A stretch of 34,153 nt of DNA from Alphaproteobacteria bacterium. GTDB taxonomy: Bacteria > Pseudomonadota > Alphaproteobacteria > Ferrovibrionales > Ferrovibrionaceae. Positions 1 to 8,545 of the stretch are shown here, in pieces. The position numbers and the translations under genes were made by a program. Each line of letters starts with the position of its first letter. Within the stretch, counting starts at the first letter, position 1. The DNA lies in the NCBI GenBank assembly GCA_026126215.1, contig JAHCJQ010000026.1, forward strand, positions 1-34,153, in the 5' to 3' direction. The notes beneath the pieces are model-generated. The model made no database searches and was not told the origin of the DNA. It saw only the letters and a list, made by a program, of their open reading frames with translations.

Positions 1-66
1 GCCGGCTGCGGTTAGTCCTTGAGGCCCGGAACGGATTGTGGCAGGTTGCCGGCCTTCCGGAACGGC

Positions 67-141
67 GCTGCCGTAGCTCAGGGGTAGAGCATTCCCTTGG
101 TAAGGGAAAGGTCGGTGGTTCAATTCCACTCGGCAGCACCA
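67..141 (+). tRNA. tRNA-Thr (anticodon GGT)
   Basis: A complete 75-nt cloverleaf can be folded. The 7-bp acceptor stem is GCTGCCG (67-73) with CGGCAGC (131-137), followed by discriminator A138 and an encoded CCA (139-141). The D stem is GCTC/GAGC. The anticodon stem is TTCCC (92-96) with GGGAA (104-108). The 7-nt loop TTGGTAA places GGT at positions 34-36 (bases 99-101), which reads the threonine codon ACC. The T arm is GGTGG-TTCAATT-CCACT with one G-U pair. The gene stands alone and no intron or partner tRNA is visible. It lies 150 bp before the kinase gene. Confidence 0.97.
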
Positions 142-291
142 TTTGCGCAGTTTCGCCCGGCCGATAGTCAGACTGCTGCAGCCGGTCAAGCGCAAACAGC
201 AACCATCAGTTTAGAATTTGCGCTTCATGATGACGCGTCCGTCGCGCATGATAGAGCGCCTTTCGGCGGGGCGGGGACGGGAAGAGCCGGA

Positions 292-2208
292 ATGTCGGGG
301 GAATCATCTCAATCGGATCGTGCGGCGCAAAGCTCCGCTTCGTCCGGGTGCGCGGGACCGGACCAGGAGGTGATGGTTGGTCACTTTCTACCCGATACCA
401 CTCATATTTATGTGAATGCCGCCCTGGCCGCCGCCCATGGTCGCCGGCCGGATGAGATGATCGGCCACCGCTTCATCGCCACGGTACCGGAGGACTATCG
501 CCCGCGGCTCCTGGCCGGCCTTGCCGCCTGCACGCCGGAGCGGCCGCATTTCCTGTTCGAGCATCCCGTGCGGGTGGCGGATGGCGGGCTGCGCTGGCAT
601 CGCTGGACCAACTGCGCCAATTTCGACGCGACGGGCCGGCTTCGCGACTTCACCTCGTTCGGTCACGACATCACCGAGTTCCGCCGGGCCGAGCAGGAGC
701 GCGACGCGGCGCGGCGCCGGCTCGACATGATCCTCGACCATTCCCCGGTCGGCATCGTCTATATCTCGCCCGAGGGGCGCATCACCTATGCGAACCGGCG
801 CGCCGGCGAGCTGCTTGGGCTGGAGCCGGCGGAGCTCCTCGCCGGCGCCTGGCGCGACCGGCTGATCGACCCGGCGCCGGAGGTCCTGGCTGAGATGAGC
901 CGCGCCAACTACCAGGCCGGGCAGCCCTGGAGCGTCCATGCGCGCGCGCGCGGCGCGGGCGAGGCCGTGCTTACCCTCTTTGTGCAGTTCACGCCCGAGC
1001 GTGGCGCGGATGGCGAGGTCGTGGCCTGGATCGCCACCATGACCGACCTCACGCCGCAGGCCGAGACCAATCGCCGGCTCGCCGAAAGCGAACGTCGCTA
1101 TCTGAGCCTGTGCGCCGACGCACCCGTCGGCATCTTCCATACCGACCGCCATGGCCGGCTCGTCTATGTGAACGGAAAGTATACCGAGCTGACCGGGCTG
1201 ACGCTAGAAGCGGCGCAACGCATCCGCCGCTTCTGCAATCATGCCGGCACGCAGCGGGACGAACTGCTCGGCGCCTGGCGTCGCCAGCGCCTCGATGGCC
1301 GGCCGGCAAGCATCGAGATCGAGTACCAGCATCCGGCGGGGGGCGAGATGCGCTGGCTCTTCTGCCAGTCGACGCCGCTGCACGACGAGACCGGCGCGGT
1401 CGCCGGCTTTGTCGGCACCGTGACCGACCTGACCGAACGAAGGCGCGCCGAGGACGCGCTGCGCGAGGCCCTTGAAGCGGCGGAACTCGCCAACCGCGCC
1501 AAGAGCCGCTTTCTTGCCACCATGAGCCACGAGTTGCGCACGCCGCTCAATGCCATCATTGGCTTCTCCGAGCTGCTGTTGGGCAGCTCCTGCGGCCGGC
1601 TCGAGGCGCGCCAGCGCGAATACGTCGCCGACATCCTCGCGAGTGGCCAGCACCTGCACAACCTCATCACCGATATTCTCGACATTGCCCGCATCGAGAG
1701 CGGCCAGCATCGCCCGCAGCCCGAACGGATGGATCTGGGGCATGTCTGCCGGACCGCCATGCGGATGATGCGCGAGCGGGCAGTGGCCGAGGGCGTCGTG
1801 CTCCACGAACAGGGCTTTGGCAAGCTCCCGGAGATCGAGGCCGATCCGCGCATGCTGCGCCAGGTGGTGCTGAACCTTCTGGGCAATGCCATCCGTCATA
1901 CTCCGCGCGGCGGCACTGTCAGCGTGCATGGCGCCCTGACCGGCGAGGGCGTGCTGATCGAGGTGAGCGATACCGGCTGCGGCATCCCGGCCCGGGAGCT
2001 GCCGAAACTGACCCAGCCCTTCTATCAGGTGGACAGCGATGTCTCGCGCGTCTCCAACGGCGTCGGCCTCGGCCTGTTCATCGTCCGCCGGCTGGTCGAG
2101 GCCCATAACGGCCGGCTGCGCATGCAGAGCCGCTTGGGCGAGGGCACGCAGGTCGAGATCCTGCTCCCCGAAAGCTGCATCCTGAAAAGCGACGTTCCCG
2201 CGGCCTAA
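292..2208 (+). CDS. PAS-domain sensor histidine kinase (soluble, three PAS domains)
   Basis: This is a 638-aa two-component sensor kinase that should autophosphorylate on His and pass phosphate to a response regulator. Three PAS folds span about residues 35-130, 140-260 and 266-385. A HisKA H-box follows (SHELRTPLN, His413), then a HATPase_c domain with N-box asparagines near 528/532, D-box DTGCGIP (Asp560) and G2 box GVGLGLFIV. No transmembrane segment, signal peptide or receiver domain is seen, so sensing is probably cytoplasmic. The frame is open back into the tRNA gene. ATG 292 was chosen because a GGGAAGAG-like ribosome site precedes it and PAS homology begins shortly after; ATG 373 is an alternative with a too-close AGGAGG. 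The stop codon lies in the left arm of a palindromic element. The signal sensed is unknown. The convergent response regulator/HPt pair is a possible partner, by proximity only. Confidence 0.93.
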   Translation: MSGESSQSDRAAQSSASSGCAGPDQEVMVGHFLPDTTHIYVNAALAAAHGRRPDEMIGHRFIATVPEDYRPRLLAGLAACTPERPHFLFEHPVRVADGGLRWHRWTNCANFDATGRLRDFTSFGHDITEFRRAEQERDAARRRLDMILDHSPVGIVYISPEGRITYANRRAGELLGLEPAELLAGAWRDRLIDPAPEVLAEMSRANYQAGQPWSVHARARGAGEAVLTLFVQFTPERGADGEVVAWIATMTDLTPQAETNRRLAESERRYLSLCADAPVGIFHTDRHGRLVYVNGKYTELTGLTLEAAQRIRRFCNHAGTQRDELLGAWRRQRLDGRPASIEIEYQHPAGGEMRWLFCQSTPLHDETGAVAGFVGTVTDLTERRRAEDALREALEAAELANRAKSRFLATMSHELRTPLNAIIGFSELLLGSSCGRLEARQREYVADILASGQHLHNLITDILDIARIESGQHRPQPERMDLGHVCRTAMRMMRERAVAEGVVLHEQGFGKLPEIEADPRMLRQVVLNLLGNAIRHTPRGGTVSVHGALTGEGVLIEVSDTGCGIPARELPKLTQPFYQVDSDVSRVSNGVGLGLFIVRRLVEAHNGRLRMQSRLGEGTQVEILLPESCILKSDVPAA

Positions 2209-2477
2209 AGCCTTTCACCGCGAGATGGAAACCGTTCCGTTGGCCGGCGGCGCGGCGAGCCGCGCGAAGCGGCGCGCAGCGCGATGTGGTGCATCGGGCC
2301 AGCGGCGCGACAAAGCGGGCGCCCGCCGCCGGCCAGCCCGCCGGGACGGGCGGAATTGCGCCGATGGACAGCGTCAGTCGGCTTGGCCGTAGCCCCGCTA
2401 CGACTTGCGCCGACTGACCAGCCACACCCCAATTCCGCCACGTCAGAACGATTCCATCCCACGGCGAAAGGCTTTAG
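2205..2477. repeat. 273-bp composite palindromic (MITE-like) intergenic element
   Basis: Imperfect terminal inverted repeats of about 34 bp lie at 2205-2239 and 2444-2477. Both begin CTAAAGCCTTTC and share GATGGAA and CGTTC blocks, differing at about five positions. Inside are nested perfect palindromes: GGCCGGCGGCG (2242-2252) with its complement at 2324-2334, GGCGGAATTG (2349-2358) with 2430-2439, GTCAGTCGGC (2373-2382) with 2409-2418, and CGTAGC-CCC-GCTACG (2388-2402). No coding frame explains it. A TA dinucleotide sits at each outer end (2206-2207 and 2475-2476), which would fit a TA target duplication of an IS630/mariner-type miniature element. That origin is inference. The kinase stop codon TAA falls inside the left arm, and the HPt stop is 8 bp beyond the right end, so the element may also act as a bidirectional transcription barrier. 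Confidence 0.75.
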
Positions 2478-2484
2478 CTGCCCG

Positions 2485-3042
2485 CTAGCCCGCAATGCCC
2501 GCTGCAGGTCCGCCGCGGGCGGGATCCGCCGCCAGCACCGCCATGCGGTGCGCCTTCTTGCGCAGCTTTTCGCCGCTCGCGCCACCGTCGCCGCGCATCC
2601 GTTGCTCGATCACTTCCCGCATCATCTCGGCAAGCGTCTGCAGCATGTCCTGCTGCATTTCGCGATCGAGCTTCTCGAGACGCATGATGGTGCCAAGGCA
2701 AGTGGCGATCTCGGTGACCAGGGGATAGCCGAAGGTGGCACCCTGCCCGCGCAGGTCATGGGCGATGATGCGAGCCTGCTGGCGGGTCTCTTCGACCGCC
2801 GCGTCCGATGGGGCCGAGGCCAGTTCCGGTGCCAGTTCGGCCAGCCGCGCGATGTCGCGCCGTGCCCATTCGACGAACTCGTCCTGCAGCCGCTCGACCG
2901 CCTGCTGGGCAATGCGCGCGGCGTCCGGCGGAATGCCCTCGGGGCGTTCCATTTTTGTCTTGAGATCGTCGGCAACGACAATCTCTTCGTAGGTATAGCC
3001 CTTCTCGCTGACGCGGATGAAGGAACCGGCCTTGCGTTTCAA
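2485..3042 (-). CDS. HPt-domain (histidine phosphotransfer) protein
   Basis: The 185-aa product carries an HPt-like helix around ARIIAHDLRGQGATFG, with His95 the likely phosphorylated residue. The pattern is H-D-L-R-G followed by a small-residue stretch, as in Hpt four-helix bundles. It would relay phosphate between a receiver and another protein in a phosphorelay. The N-terminal 30 residues (many Lys/Tyr/Glu) and the basic C-terminal tail are not recognised. The start is TTG at 3042, supported by AGGAGAGGG about six bases upstream and by a TTGA overlap with the stop of the preceding response regulator gene, indicating translational coupling. No kinase core or membrane segment is present. The gene points towards the PAS kinase across the palindromic element. 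The HPt assignment is by motif and is fairly secure; the partner is not known. Confidence 0.8.
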   Translation of the reverse strand: MKRKAGSFIRVSEKGYTYEEIVVADDLKTKMERPEGIPPDAARIAQQAVERLQDEFVEWARRDIARLAELAPELASAPSDAAVEETRQQARIIAHDLRGQGATFGYPLVTEIATCLGTIMRLEKLDREMQQDMLQTLAEMMREVIEQRMRGDGGASGEKLRKKAHRMAVLAADPARGGPAAGIAG

Positions 3043-3563
3043 GTGACCCTCTCCTGCGCCTGGGTGGCATCGCTGCCAGCCTCCGGGGTGCCGGCCTCGG
3101 GCGTTGCGGCGCGGCGGTCCTCCTCGACGGCTTCCGGTCGCTTGCGGCGGCGGTCGGGGCCGAAGAAAGTGGCGGAACGGATGAAATTGCGCGGATGCAG
3201 GATGATCTCGTTGATGCGCCGGCGCAGCGCCTCGGGGCTGACCGGCTTGGCGACGAACTCGGTCACGCCGGCATCGCGCGCCGCCGTCACCAGATGCTGT
3301 GTCGAGGAAGCGGTGAGCATGATGATGGGCAGCATGGGGTCGTCGGAGCCGCCACGCACCAGCTTGACGAAGTCGAGGCCGGTCATGCCCGGCATCAGGA
3401 AGTCGACGATGGCGATGTCGGGTTCAAACTCGCGGATCAGTGCCAGCGCTTCCTCCGCGGTCGAGGCTTCGCGCACGCGACGGATGCCGAAGGCGGCGAG
3501 GATCGTCTTGGTCAGCCGGCGCATGCCGGCATGATCGTCGACGATCAGAATGCGCAGGTTCAC
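3039..3563 (-). CDS. Single-domain (CheY-like) response regulator with C-terminal extension
   Basis: This 174-aa protein has a complete receiver domain in residues 1-125: acidic pair Asp9/Asp10, phospho-acceptor Asp54 (AIVDFLMPG), Thr84 and Lys106 (FVAKPV). No DNA-binding or enzymatic domain follows. The tail has a motif RNFIRSATFFGPDRRRK, of a kind I associate with alphaproteobacterial stand-alone receivers, then a Glu/Ala-rich low-complexity end. Output is therefore likely by protein interaction or by phosphate transfer to the HPt protein encoded immediately downstream (TTGA overlap). The start is GTG at 3563 with GGGGGAA upstream. It is the first gene of a two-gene operon transcribed away from the divergent exporter gene. 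Function beyond phosphorelay is not evident. Confidence 0.9.
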   Translation of the reverse strand: MNLRILIVDDHAGMRRLTKTILAAFGIRRVREASTAEEALALIREFEPDIAIVDFLMPGMTGLDFVKLVRGGSDDPMLPIIMLTASSTQHLVTAARDAGVTEFVAKPVSPEALRRRINEIILHPRNFIRSATFFGPDRRRKRPEAVEEDRRAATPEAGTPEAGSDATQAQERVT

Positions 3564-3615
3564 GTCGTTCCCCCAGTGACACGGAAGGACCAGGACGGGT
3601 TGAGACTAGTTCATC

Positions 3616-3626
3616 TTGGTAACCAA
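3616..3626. promoter_or_regulatory. Short palindrome in divergent promoter region
   Basis: TTGGT-A-ACCAA is a perfect 5-bp inverted repeat with a one-base centre, in the 149-bp gap between the divergent response regulator and exporter genes. It could be a half-site or a small operator. It is short enough to be chance in this AT-richer spot, and no convincing -35/-10 pair was found beside it. Confidence 0.2.
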
Positions 3627-3712
3627 ATGATTTACGTGGCGCGCGGTTAACGAAGGATTGCGCCCGGCCGCTGCCGGCGCATACTGGAGGCGCGCCCCGC
3701 CGAAAGAGTGCC

Positions 3713-4939
3713 GTGGCGTCCTATGTCGCGGGGCCGGTCTTGCACAGCTTGCCACTTCTGATCCTGCTCGCCGGATGCTCGGGCCTCGGCCTGCTTGCAT
3801 CGGCGATCTACGTCCCCTCCATGCCGGAGATGGCGCGCATCTTCGGCACTGGCATCGGCGAGGTGCAGCTCACCCTCTCGGTTTTCCTGGCGAGCTTCGC
3901 CGTCGCGACGCTGGTGCATGGGCCGCTCTCGGACCGTTTCGGGCGGCGGCGGGTGCTGATCGCGGGTCTCGTGCTTTGTGCCGTTTCGAGCTTCGCCTGT
4001 TCCTTCGCGCCGAACATCGAGACGCTGATCGCGCTGCGCGCCTTCCAGGCGTTCGGCTCATGTGCCGGAATGGTGGTGGTGCGCGCGGTGATCCGCGATC
4101 TCTACGGGCCAGAGCACATGCCGCGGGCCATGGCATTCGTGGCGCTCGGCGTGACGCTCTCCCCGGCGCTGGCGCCAATCCTTGGCGGCCAGCTCCATGT
4201 GCGGTTCGGCTGGTGGGCCAGTTTCGATTTCGTCGCCGCCTTCACTGCGCTGCTCACGCTGCTGATTTTTCTCCGGCTCCCCGAGACGAACCGCCATCCG
4301 CCGCCGCCCGGCAGCCTGCTGGCCGGTATGGCGGGCAGCTTCTCCAGCCTGCTCGGGGCGCGGCAGTTCATGGTCTATGCGCTGGTCATCGCCTTTGCCG
4401 CCTCGGGCTTCTACGGCTTCGCCGCCGGTGCTCCGGTGGTCCTCATCGATGCCTACGGCGTGGCACCGGATTTCTACGGGCTCTTTGCCGCCTTCCCCCC
4501 GACCGGCTTCATTTGCGGCACCTTGCTGACGAGCCAGGTGCTCAGGCGCGCCGGATCGCCCGATCGCCTGATCTCGATCGGCACCCTGGTCATTCTGGTC
4601 GCCGGCGGCACCATGGCGCTGCTCTCCTGGTCCGGCATCCAGACGCCACTCGCGGTGGCGGGGCCCATGCTACTCTATGGCTTCGGCAACGGGCTGATCA
4701 TGCCCAATGCCTTCGCCGGCAGCATGCGCTACTATCCGCGCATTGCCGGCGCGGCCTCGGCGCTGGCCGGATTCCTGCAGCAGGCGGCAGGTGCGGCGGC
4801 GACCACGGCGCTCACCCTCCTGCCGCAGACGAGCAGCAAGCCGCTGACCTTTCAGGTGGCGCTCTCGGCCATCGGCGCCGCACTCGTCTGGCGGTTGCTC
4901 AGGGGCGGACGCCTGCCGCCGCCGCGCCCGGTCGCGTGA
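3713..4939 (+). CDS. Bcr/CflA-family MFS multidrug exporter
   Basis: The 408-aa inner-membrane protein has the 12-helix layout of the major facilitator superfamily drug:H+ antiporter 1 group. Features include an early helix with conserved Y-x-P-S-M-P (residues 33-38), motif [12 protein letters not shown] (70-80) in the loop between helices 2 and 3, and a charged R-x-I-R-D-L-Y motif near helix 4. The length fits the Bcr/CflA family (about 390-410 aa). It would export drugs or small metabolites using the proton gradient; the substrate cannot be read from sequence. The start is GTG 3713 with an AAAGAG-like site upstream. It is transcribed divergently from the response regulator gene, and the next gene, an acyl-CoA dehydrogenase, follows after 115 bp in the same direction, so co-transcription is possible but not indicated. 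Confidence 0.88.
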   Translation: MASYVAGPVLHSLPLLILLAGCSGLGLLASAIYVPSMPEMARIFGTGIGEVQLTLSVFLASFAVATLVHGPLSDRFGRRRVLIAGLVLCAVSSFACSFAPNIETLIALRAFQAFGSCAGMVVVRAVIRDLYGPEHMPRAMAFVALGVTLSPALAPILGGQLHVRFGWWASFDFVAAFTALLTLLIFLRLPETNRHPPPPGSLLAGMAGSFSSLLGARQFMVYALVIAFAASGFYGFAAGAPVVLIDAYGVAPDFYGLFAAFPPTGFICGTLLTSQVLRRAGSPDRLISIGTLVILVAGGTMALLSWSGIQTPLAVAGPMLLYGFGNGLIMPNAFAGSMRYYPRIAGAASALAGFLQQAAGAAATTALTLLPQTSSKPLTFQVALSAIGAALVWRLLRGGRLPPPRPVA

Positions 4940-5054
4940 CGCCAGCGCAACCGAACCCGCCGAACTCGCGCTTTCGCCGCGCGTGCGGACGGTTAGAATG
5001 TCGCCGGCCCGACGGTCGGCAGCCATGGCGCAGGATGAGGGAAGGAAAGCACAG

Positions 5055-6260
5055 ATGGACTTCGACTATTCCGACAAGGTGAAGGCGCTCCAGGAGAAGC
5101 TCAGCCGCTTCATGGACGAGAATGTCTATCCGAACGAGGAGACCTATACCCGACAGGTCGGCGAGGGCGACCGCTGGGCGCCGGTGCCGATCGTCGAGGA
5201 ACTGAAGCAGAAGGCCAAGGATGCCGGCCTCTGGAACCTGTTCCTGCCGGCCTCCGAACATGGCGCCGGCCTCACCAACCTGGAATATGCTCCGCTCTGC
5301 GAGATCATGGGCCGCGTGAGCTGGTCGCCCGAGGTCTTCAACTGCTCCGCGCCGGACACCGGCAACATGGAGGTGCTCGACAAGTACGGCACGGCGGAAC
5401 AGAAGAAGCAGTGGCTCACGCCGCTGCTGGAGGGCAAGATCCGCTCCTGCTTTGCCATGACCGAGCCGGCGGTGGCCTCCTCGGATGCGACCAACATCGA
5501 AAGCCGGATCGAGCGCGATGGCGATCACTACGTGATCAACGGCACCAAATGGTGGTCCTCCGGCGCGCCCGACCCGCGCTGCAAGCTGTTCATTTTCATG
5601 GGCAAGACAGACCCGAACAATCCGGACCGCTACCGCCAGCAATCCATGATCATCGTGCCGCGCGACACCAAGGGCATTACCATCAAGCGCTGGCTGCCGG
5701 TTTTCGGCTACGACGATGCCCCGCACGGTCATGCCGAAGTGGCGTTCGAGAACGTGCGGGTGCCCAAGGAGAACCTGCTGCTCGGCGAGGGGCGCGGCTT
5801 CGAGATCGCCCAGGGCCGCCTCGGCCCCGGCCGCATCCATCACTGCATGCGCTCGATCGGCGCGGCGGAGCGGGCGCTGGAGAAGATGTGCAAGCGCGCC
5901 AAATCTCGCGTCGCCTTCGGCCGGCCGGTGGCCGAGCAGACGGTGACGCTGGAGCGCATCGCGGAAGCCCGCATCGCGATCGAGCAGGCGCGCCTGCTCG
6001 TGCTCAAGGCCGCCTGGATGATGGACAAGGTCGGAAACAAGGCGGCCAAGGCCGAGATCGCCATGATCAAGGTCGCGGCGCCGAACATGGCCTGCAAGGT
6101 CATCGACTGGGCGATCCAGGTCCATGGCGCCGGAGGTGTGAGCGATGATTTCGGGCTCGCCAACTCCTATGCCCATCAGCGCACCCTGCGGCTGGCCGAC
6201 GGCCCCGACGAGGTGCATCGCAACCAGATTGGCAGGCTGGAGCTTCGCAAGTACAACTGA
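5055..6260 (+). CDS. Acyl-CoA dehydrogenase (ACAD10/11-like clade)
   Basis: The 401-aa FAD enzyme is expected to oxidise an acyl-CoA to the trans-2-enoyl-CoA, passing electrons to ETF. The N-terminal helical domain contains [18 protein letters not shown] (64-81). The middle beta domain holds the FAD/substrate signature [16 protein letters not shown] (133-148). The C-terminal helical domain ends in [19 protein letters not shown]. In the ACAD10/11 clade this ADGPDEVH segment replaces the usual EGT, so the catalytic base position would be Asp382 instead of Glu. The start ATG 5055 has a strong GGAAGGAAAG site; upstream in-frame starts lack one. The clade handles branched or 4-hydroxy acyl-CoAs in animals, but the substrate here is unknown. 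No phosphotransferase-like partner, often seen with this clade, is adjacent. Confidence 0.92.
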   Translation: MDFDYSDKVKALQEKLSRFMDENVYPNEETYTRQVGEGDRWAPVPIVEELKQKAKDAGLWNLFLPASEHGAGLTNLEYAPLCEIMGRVSWSPEVFNCSAPDTGNMEVLDKYGTAEQKKQWLTPLLEGKIRSCFAMTEPAVASSDATNIESRIERDGDHYVINGTKWWSSGAPDPRCKLFIFMGKTDPNNPDRYRQQSMIIVPRDTKGITIKRWLPVFGYDDAPHGHAEVAFENVRVPKENLLLGEGRGFEIAQGRLGPGRIHHCMRSIGAAERALEKMCKRAKSRVAFGRPVAEQTVTLERIAEARIAIEQARLLVLKAAWMMDKVGNKAAKAEIAMIKVAAPNMACKVIDWAIQVHGAGGVSDDFGLANSYAHQRTLRLADGPDEVHRNQIGRLELRKYN

Positions 6261-6280
6261 CTGGCCTAAGCTACGACGGA

Positions 6281-6319
6281 CCGGGGGCGCTTTCGCAAGA
6301 GCGGCGGAGGCGCCCCCGG
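6281..6319 (+). terminator. GC-rich hairpin after acyl-CoA dehydrogenase gene
   Basis: CCGGGGGCGC (6281-6290) pairs perfectly with GCGCCCCCGG (6310-6319) around a 19-nt loop, 20 bp after the stop codon. Only a short T-run (TTT) follows. It may attenuate read-through or act as an mRNA 3' end, but it is not a textbook intrinsic terminator. Confidence 0.4.
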
Positions 6320-6363
6320 CGTTTGTCGCGAGGCGCCGGCGAAGCCTCTTAGCGGAGCGATCC

Positions 6364-7449
6364 ATGCAGGTTGCAGACTGGTTTTCCGTCGACTATTCGG
6401 AAGCACGCGAGAAGTTCCTGGCCGCCGCCGCCTTTGCCGGGGCGGGCCTTGCCTCGTTCCGCAATCCGGCGCAAGGCCCGCGCGGCGAGACGCTCTACAC
6501 GGATGCCGCCTGGCTCGGGCCCGAGGATGCCGAGACGGTGCTGATGACCTGCTCGGCGACGCATGGCATCGAGGGCTTCTGCGGCTCGGGCGCGCAGGTC
6601 GGCACCTTCCGGTCGGGCATCCTGCGGGAGCTGCCCAGGAACTTCGCCCTCCTCGCGGTGCATGCGATCAATCCGCATGGCTTCGCCTGGCAGCGGCGGG
6701 TGACCGAGGACAATGTCGATTTCAATCGCAACTGCATCGACCATTCCGGCCCGCACCCGCGCAACGGCGCTTATGCCGAGATTCATCACCTGCTGGTGCC
6801 GGCCGAATGGAATGGCTCGTCGCGGGACGAGGCGGACCGCGGCATCGAGAACTTCATCCAGACGCGTGGTCTCGCGGCCTTCCAGGCGGCGGTCTCCGGC
6901 GGTCAGTACGATCATCCGGACGGCCTGTTCTATGGCGGCCGCGCACCGACCTGGTCGAACCGCACCATCCACGCGATCTTCGAGCGCTATCTCAGGACCC
7001 GCCGCCGGGTGGTGTTTCTCGACTATCACACCGGTCTCGGCCCGTCCGGCTATGGCGAACTGATCGGCACCCACCCGCCCGACAGTGCCGGCTTCGCCCG
7101 GGCCAGGTCCTGGTTCGGCGACGTGACCTCGCCCGATGACGGTTCCTCGAGTTCGGCGCCGATCCAGGGCTATATCGGCATGGCAATGGAACGGGCGCTG
7201 CCGCGTGTCGAGGTCACGGCCGTGGCGCTGGAATATGGCACGCTTCCGGTCCCGGAGGTTCTCGAAGCGCTGCGCGCCGACAACTGGCTGCATCTGCGCG
7301 GCGATCCGAAATCCGCGCAGGGCGTGGCCATCAAGAACCAGGTCCGCGCCGCCTTCTATGTCGAGACGCCGCTCTGGAAGCAGCAGGTCTGGCACCGTGC
7401 CGCCGAGGTCACGCTGAAGGCGGCACGGGCCGTTGCCGGCGGCAACTGA
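6364..7449 (+). CDS. DUF2817 family putative zinc carboxypeptidase (copy 1)
   Basis: The 361-aa protein belongs to the DUF2817 group, related to M14 carboxypeptidases. Visible M14-like elements in order: SATHGIEG with His67 and Glu70 as a HxxE zinc pair, NRN (121-123) like the substrate-carboxylate Asn-Arg, YHTG with His222 as third zinc ligand, and LEYGT with Glu290 as general base. It would hydrolyse a C-terminal peptide or amide bond. No signal peptide is seen, so it probably acts in the cytoplasm. ATG 6364 is preceded by GGAG at good spacing. The next gene is a paralogue whose start codon overlaps this stop (TGATG), so the two are translationally coupled. The real substrate is not known. 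Confidence 0.85.
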   Translation: MQVADWFSVDYSEAREKFLAAAAFAGAGLASFRNPAQGPRGETLYTDAAWLGPEDAETVLMTCSATHGIEGFCGSGAQVGTFRSGILRELPRNFALLAVHAINPHGFAWQRRVTEDNVDFNRNCIDHSGPHPRNGAYAEIHHLLVPAEWNGSSRDEADRGIENFIQTRGLAAFQAAVSGGQYDHPDGLFYGGRAPTWSNRTIHAIFERYLRTRRRVVFLDYHTGLGPSGYGELIGTHPPDSAGFARARSWFGDVTSPDDGSSSSAPIQGYIGMAMERALPRVEVTAVALEYGTLPVPEVLEALRADNWLHLRGDPKSAQGVAIKNQVRAAFYVETPLWKQQVWHRAAEVTLKAARAVAGGN

Positions 7450-8525
7450 TGGATGCCGCCGGCCTGTTCGGCAGCGACTATTTCGAGGCGCGCGCCCGGT
7501 TCCTTGCGGCTGCGACGGCTGCCGGCGCCGAGCTTCGGTCCCATGTCAATCCCGCACCCGGGCCGGGCGGGCGGTCCCTGAGCTGCGATGTGGCCCGGCT
7601 GGGCGGCGAGGGGGCGCGCCGCTGGCTGGTGGTGAATTCCGCCACCCACGGCGTCGAGGGCTTCGTCGGGTCGGCGGCCGAGATCGATGCCTGCCGGCGG
7701 CGTCTGGCGCTCGGCGCGAATGTCGGCGTCCTTCTCGTTCACGCGATCAATCCGCATGGCTTTGCCTGGCTCCGGCGCGTCAACGAGGACAATGTCGACA
7801 TCAACCGCAACCATATCGACCATGCCGGCGGCCATCCGCGGAATGACTGGTACGACCGCATTGCCGATGCGCTGGTCCCCGAGGACTGGACCGGGCCGGG
7901 CCGCGAGGCGGCGGACCGGCGGCTTTCGGAATTCACCGCGGCCGAGGGGCCGCATGCGATCCCGCTCGCCTGCTCCGGGCAGTACGATCATCCGCACGGA
8001 ATCTTCTATGGCGGTCGCGCGCCGGTCTGGTCGAACCGCGTACTCTCGGACATTGCGCGGAGCCAACTTGCCGGTGCCGAACTGGTCGCTTACGTGGATT
8101 TTCACACCGGTCTTGGCCCCTATGGCGTTGGCGAGGCGATCTGCTACCACGCGCCAGGCGAGCCCGCCTATGACTTCGCGCTTGCCGCCTATGGCGAGGC
8201 GATGACATCGCCCCATCTCGGCACCTCCGCCTCGCCGCTGAACAGGGGCAAGACGGGCTATGGCCTGGCGATGGCACTGCCGGGCGCGGTCGTCTCCTGC
8301 ATCACGCTCGAGTTCGGCACCTATGATGGCGAGTTCGTCCTGAACACGATCCGCGGCGACGCCTGGGCTGCCCGTCATGCCGCGCCGGAAAGCGCCGCTT
8401 ACCGGCAGGTCAAGGCAGATATCCGGCGCGCCTTCTATCCGGACGAGGAGAATTGGCGGCGCATGACGCTTTCGCGCGGCCGCGAGGTGATCGACCAGGC
8501 GCTGGAGCGGCTGGCCGCGGCCTGA
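7449..8525 (+). CDS. DUF2817 family putative zinc carboxypeptidase (copy 2)
   Basis: This 358-aa paralogue of the preceding gene keeps all the M14-like positions: SATHGVEG (His67, Glu70), INRN (118-121), DFHTG (His218) and LEFGT (Glu287). Conserved shared blocks include HAINPHGFAW, the EDNVD-NRN region, GQYDHP and FYGGRAP-WSNR. The copies differ mainly in the N-terminal 60 residues and in the 150-170 and 230-275 loops, which suggests altered substrate range, not a recent duplication. Its ATG shares bases with the upstream TGA (TGATG). The gene converges on pgeF with a 20-bp gap. A heteromeric pair or two peptidases acting on one substrate are both possible; neither is shown by the sequence. 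Confidence 0.85.
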   Translation: MDAAGLFGSDYFEARARFLAAATAAGAELRSHVNPAPGPGGRSLSCDVARLGGEGARRWLVVNSATHGVEGFVGSAAEIDACRRRLALGANVGVLLVHAINPHGFAWLRRVNEDNVDINRNHIDHAGGHPRNDWYDRIADALVPEDWTGPGREAADRRLSEFTAAEGPHAIPLACSGQYDHPHGIFYGGRAPVWSNRVLSDIARSQLAGAELVAYVDFHTGLGPYGVGEAICYHAPGEPAYDFALAAYGEAMTSPHLGTSASPLNRGKTGYGLAMALPGAVVSCITLEFGTYDGEFVLNTIRGDAWAARHAAPESAAYRQVKADIRRAFYPDEENWRRMTLSRGREVIDQALERLAAA

Positions 8526-8545
8526 GTGTCCCCGCGTCCGTGCCC

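Noticed and set aside
97..291. Extension of the kinase reading frame back to TTG 97
   Set aside because: It would overlap the tRNA-Thr gene and lacks a ribosome site; the frame is open by chance.
8526..8545. Terminator between the second DUF2817 gene and pgeF
   Set aside because: The 20-bp convergent gap has no stem of useful length or T tract.
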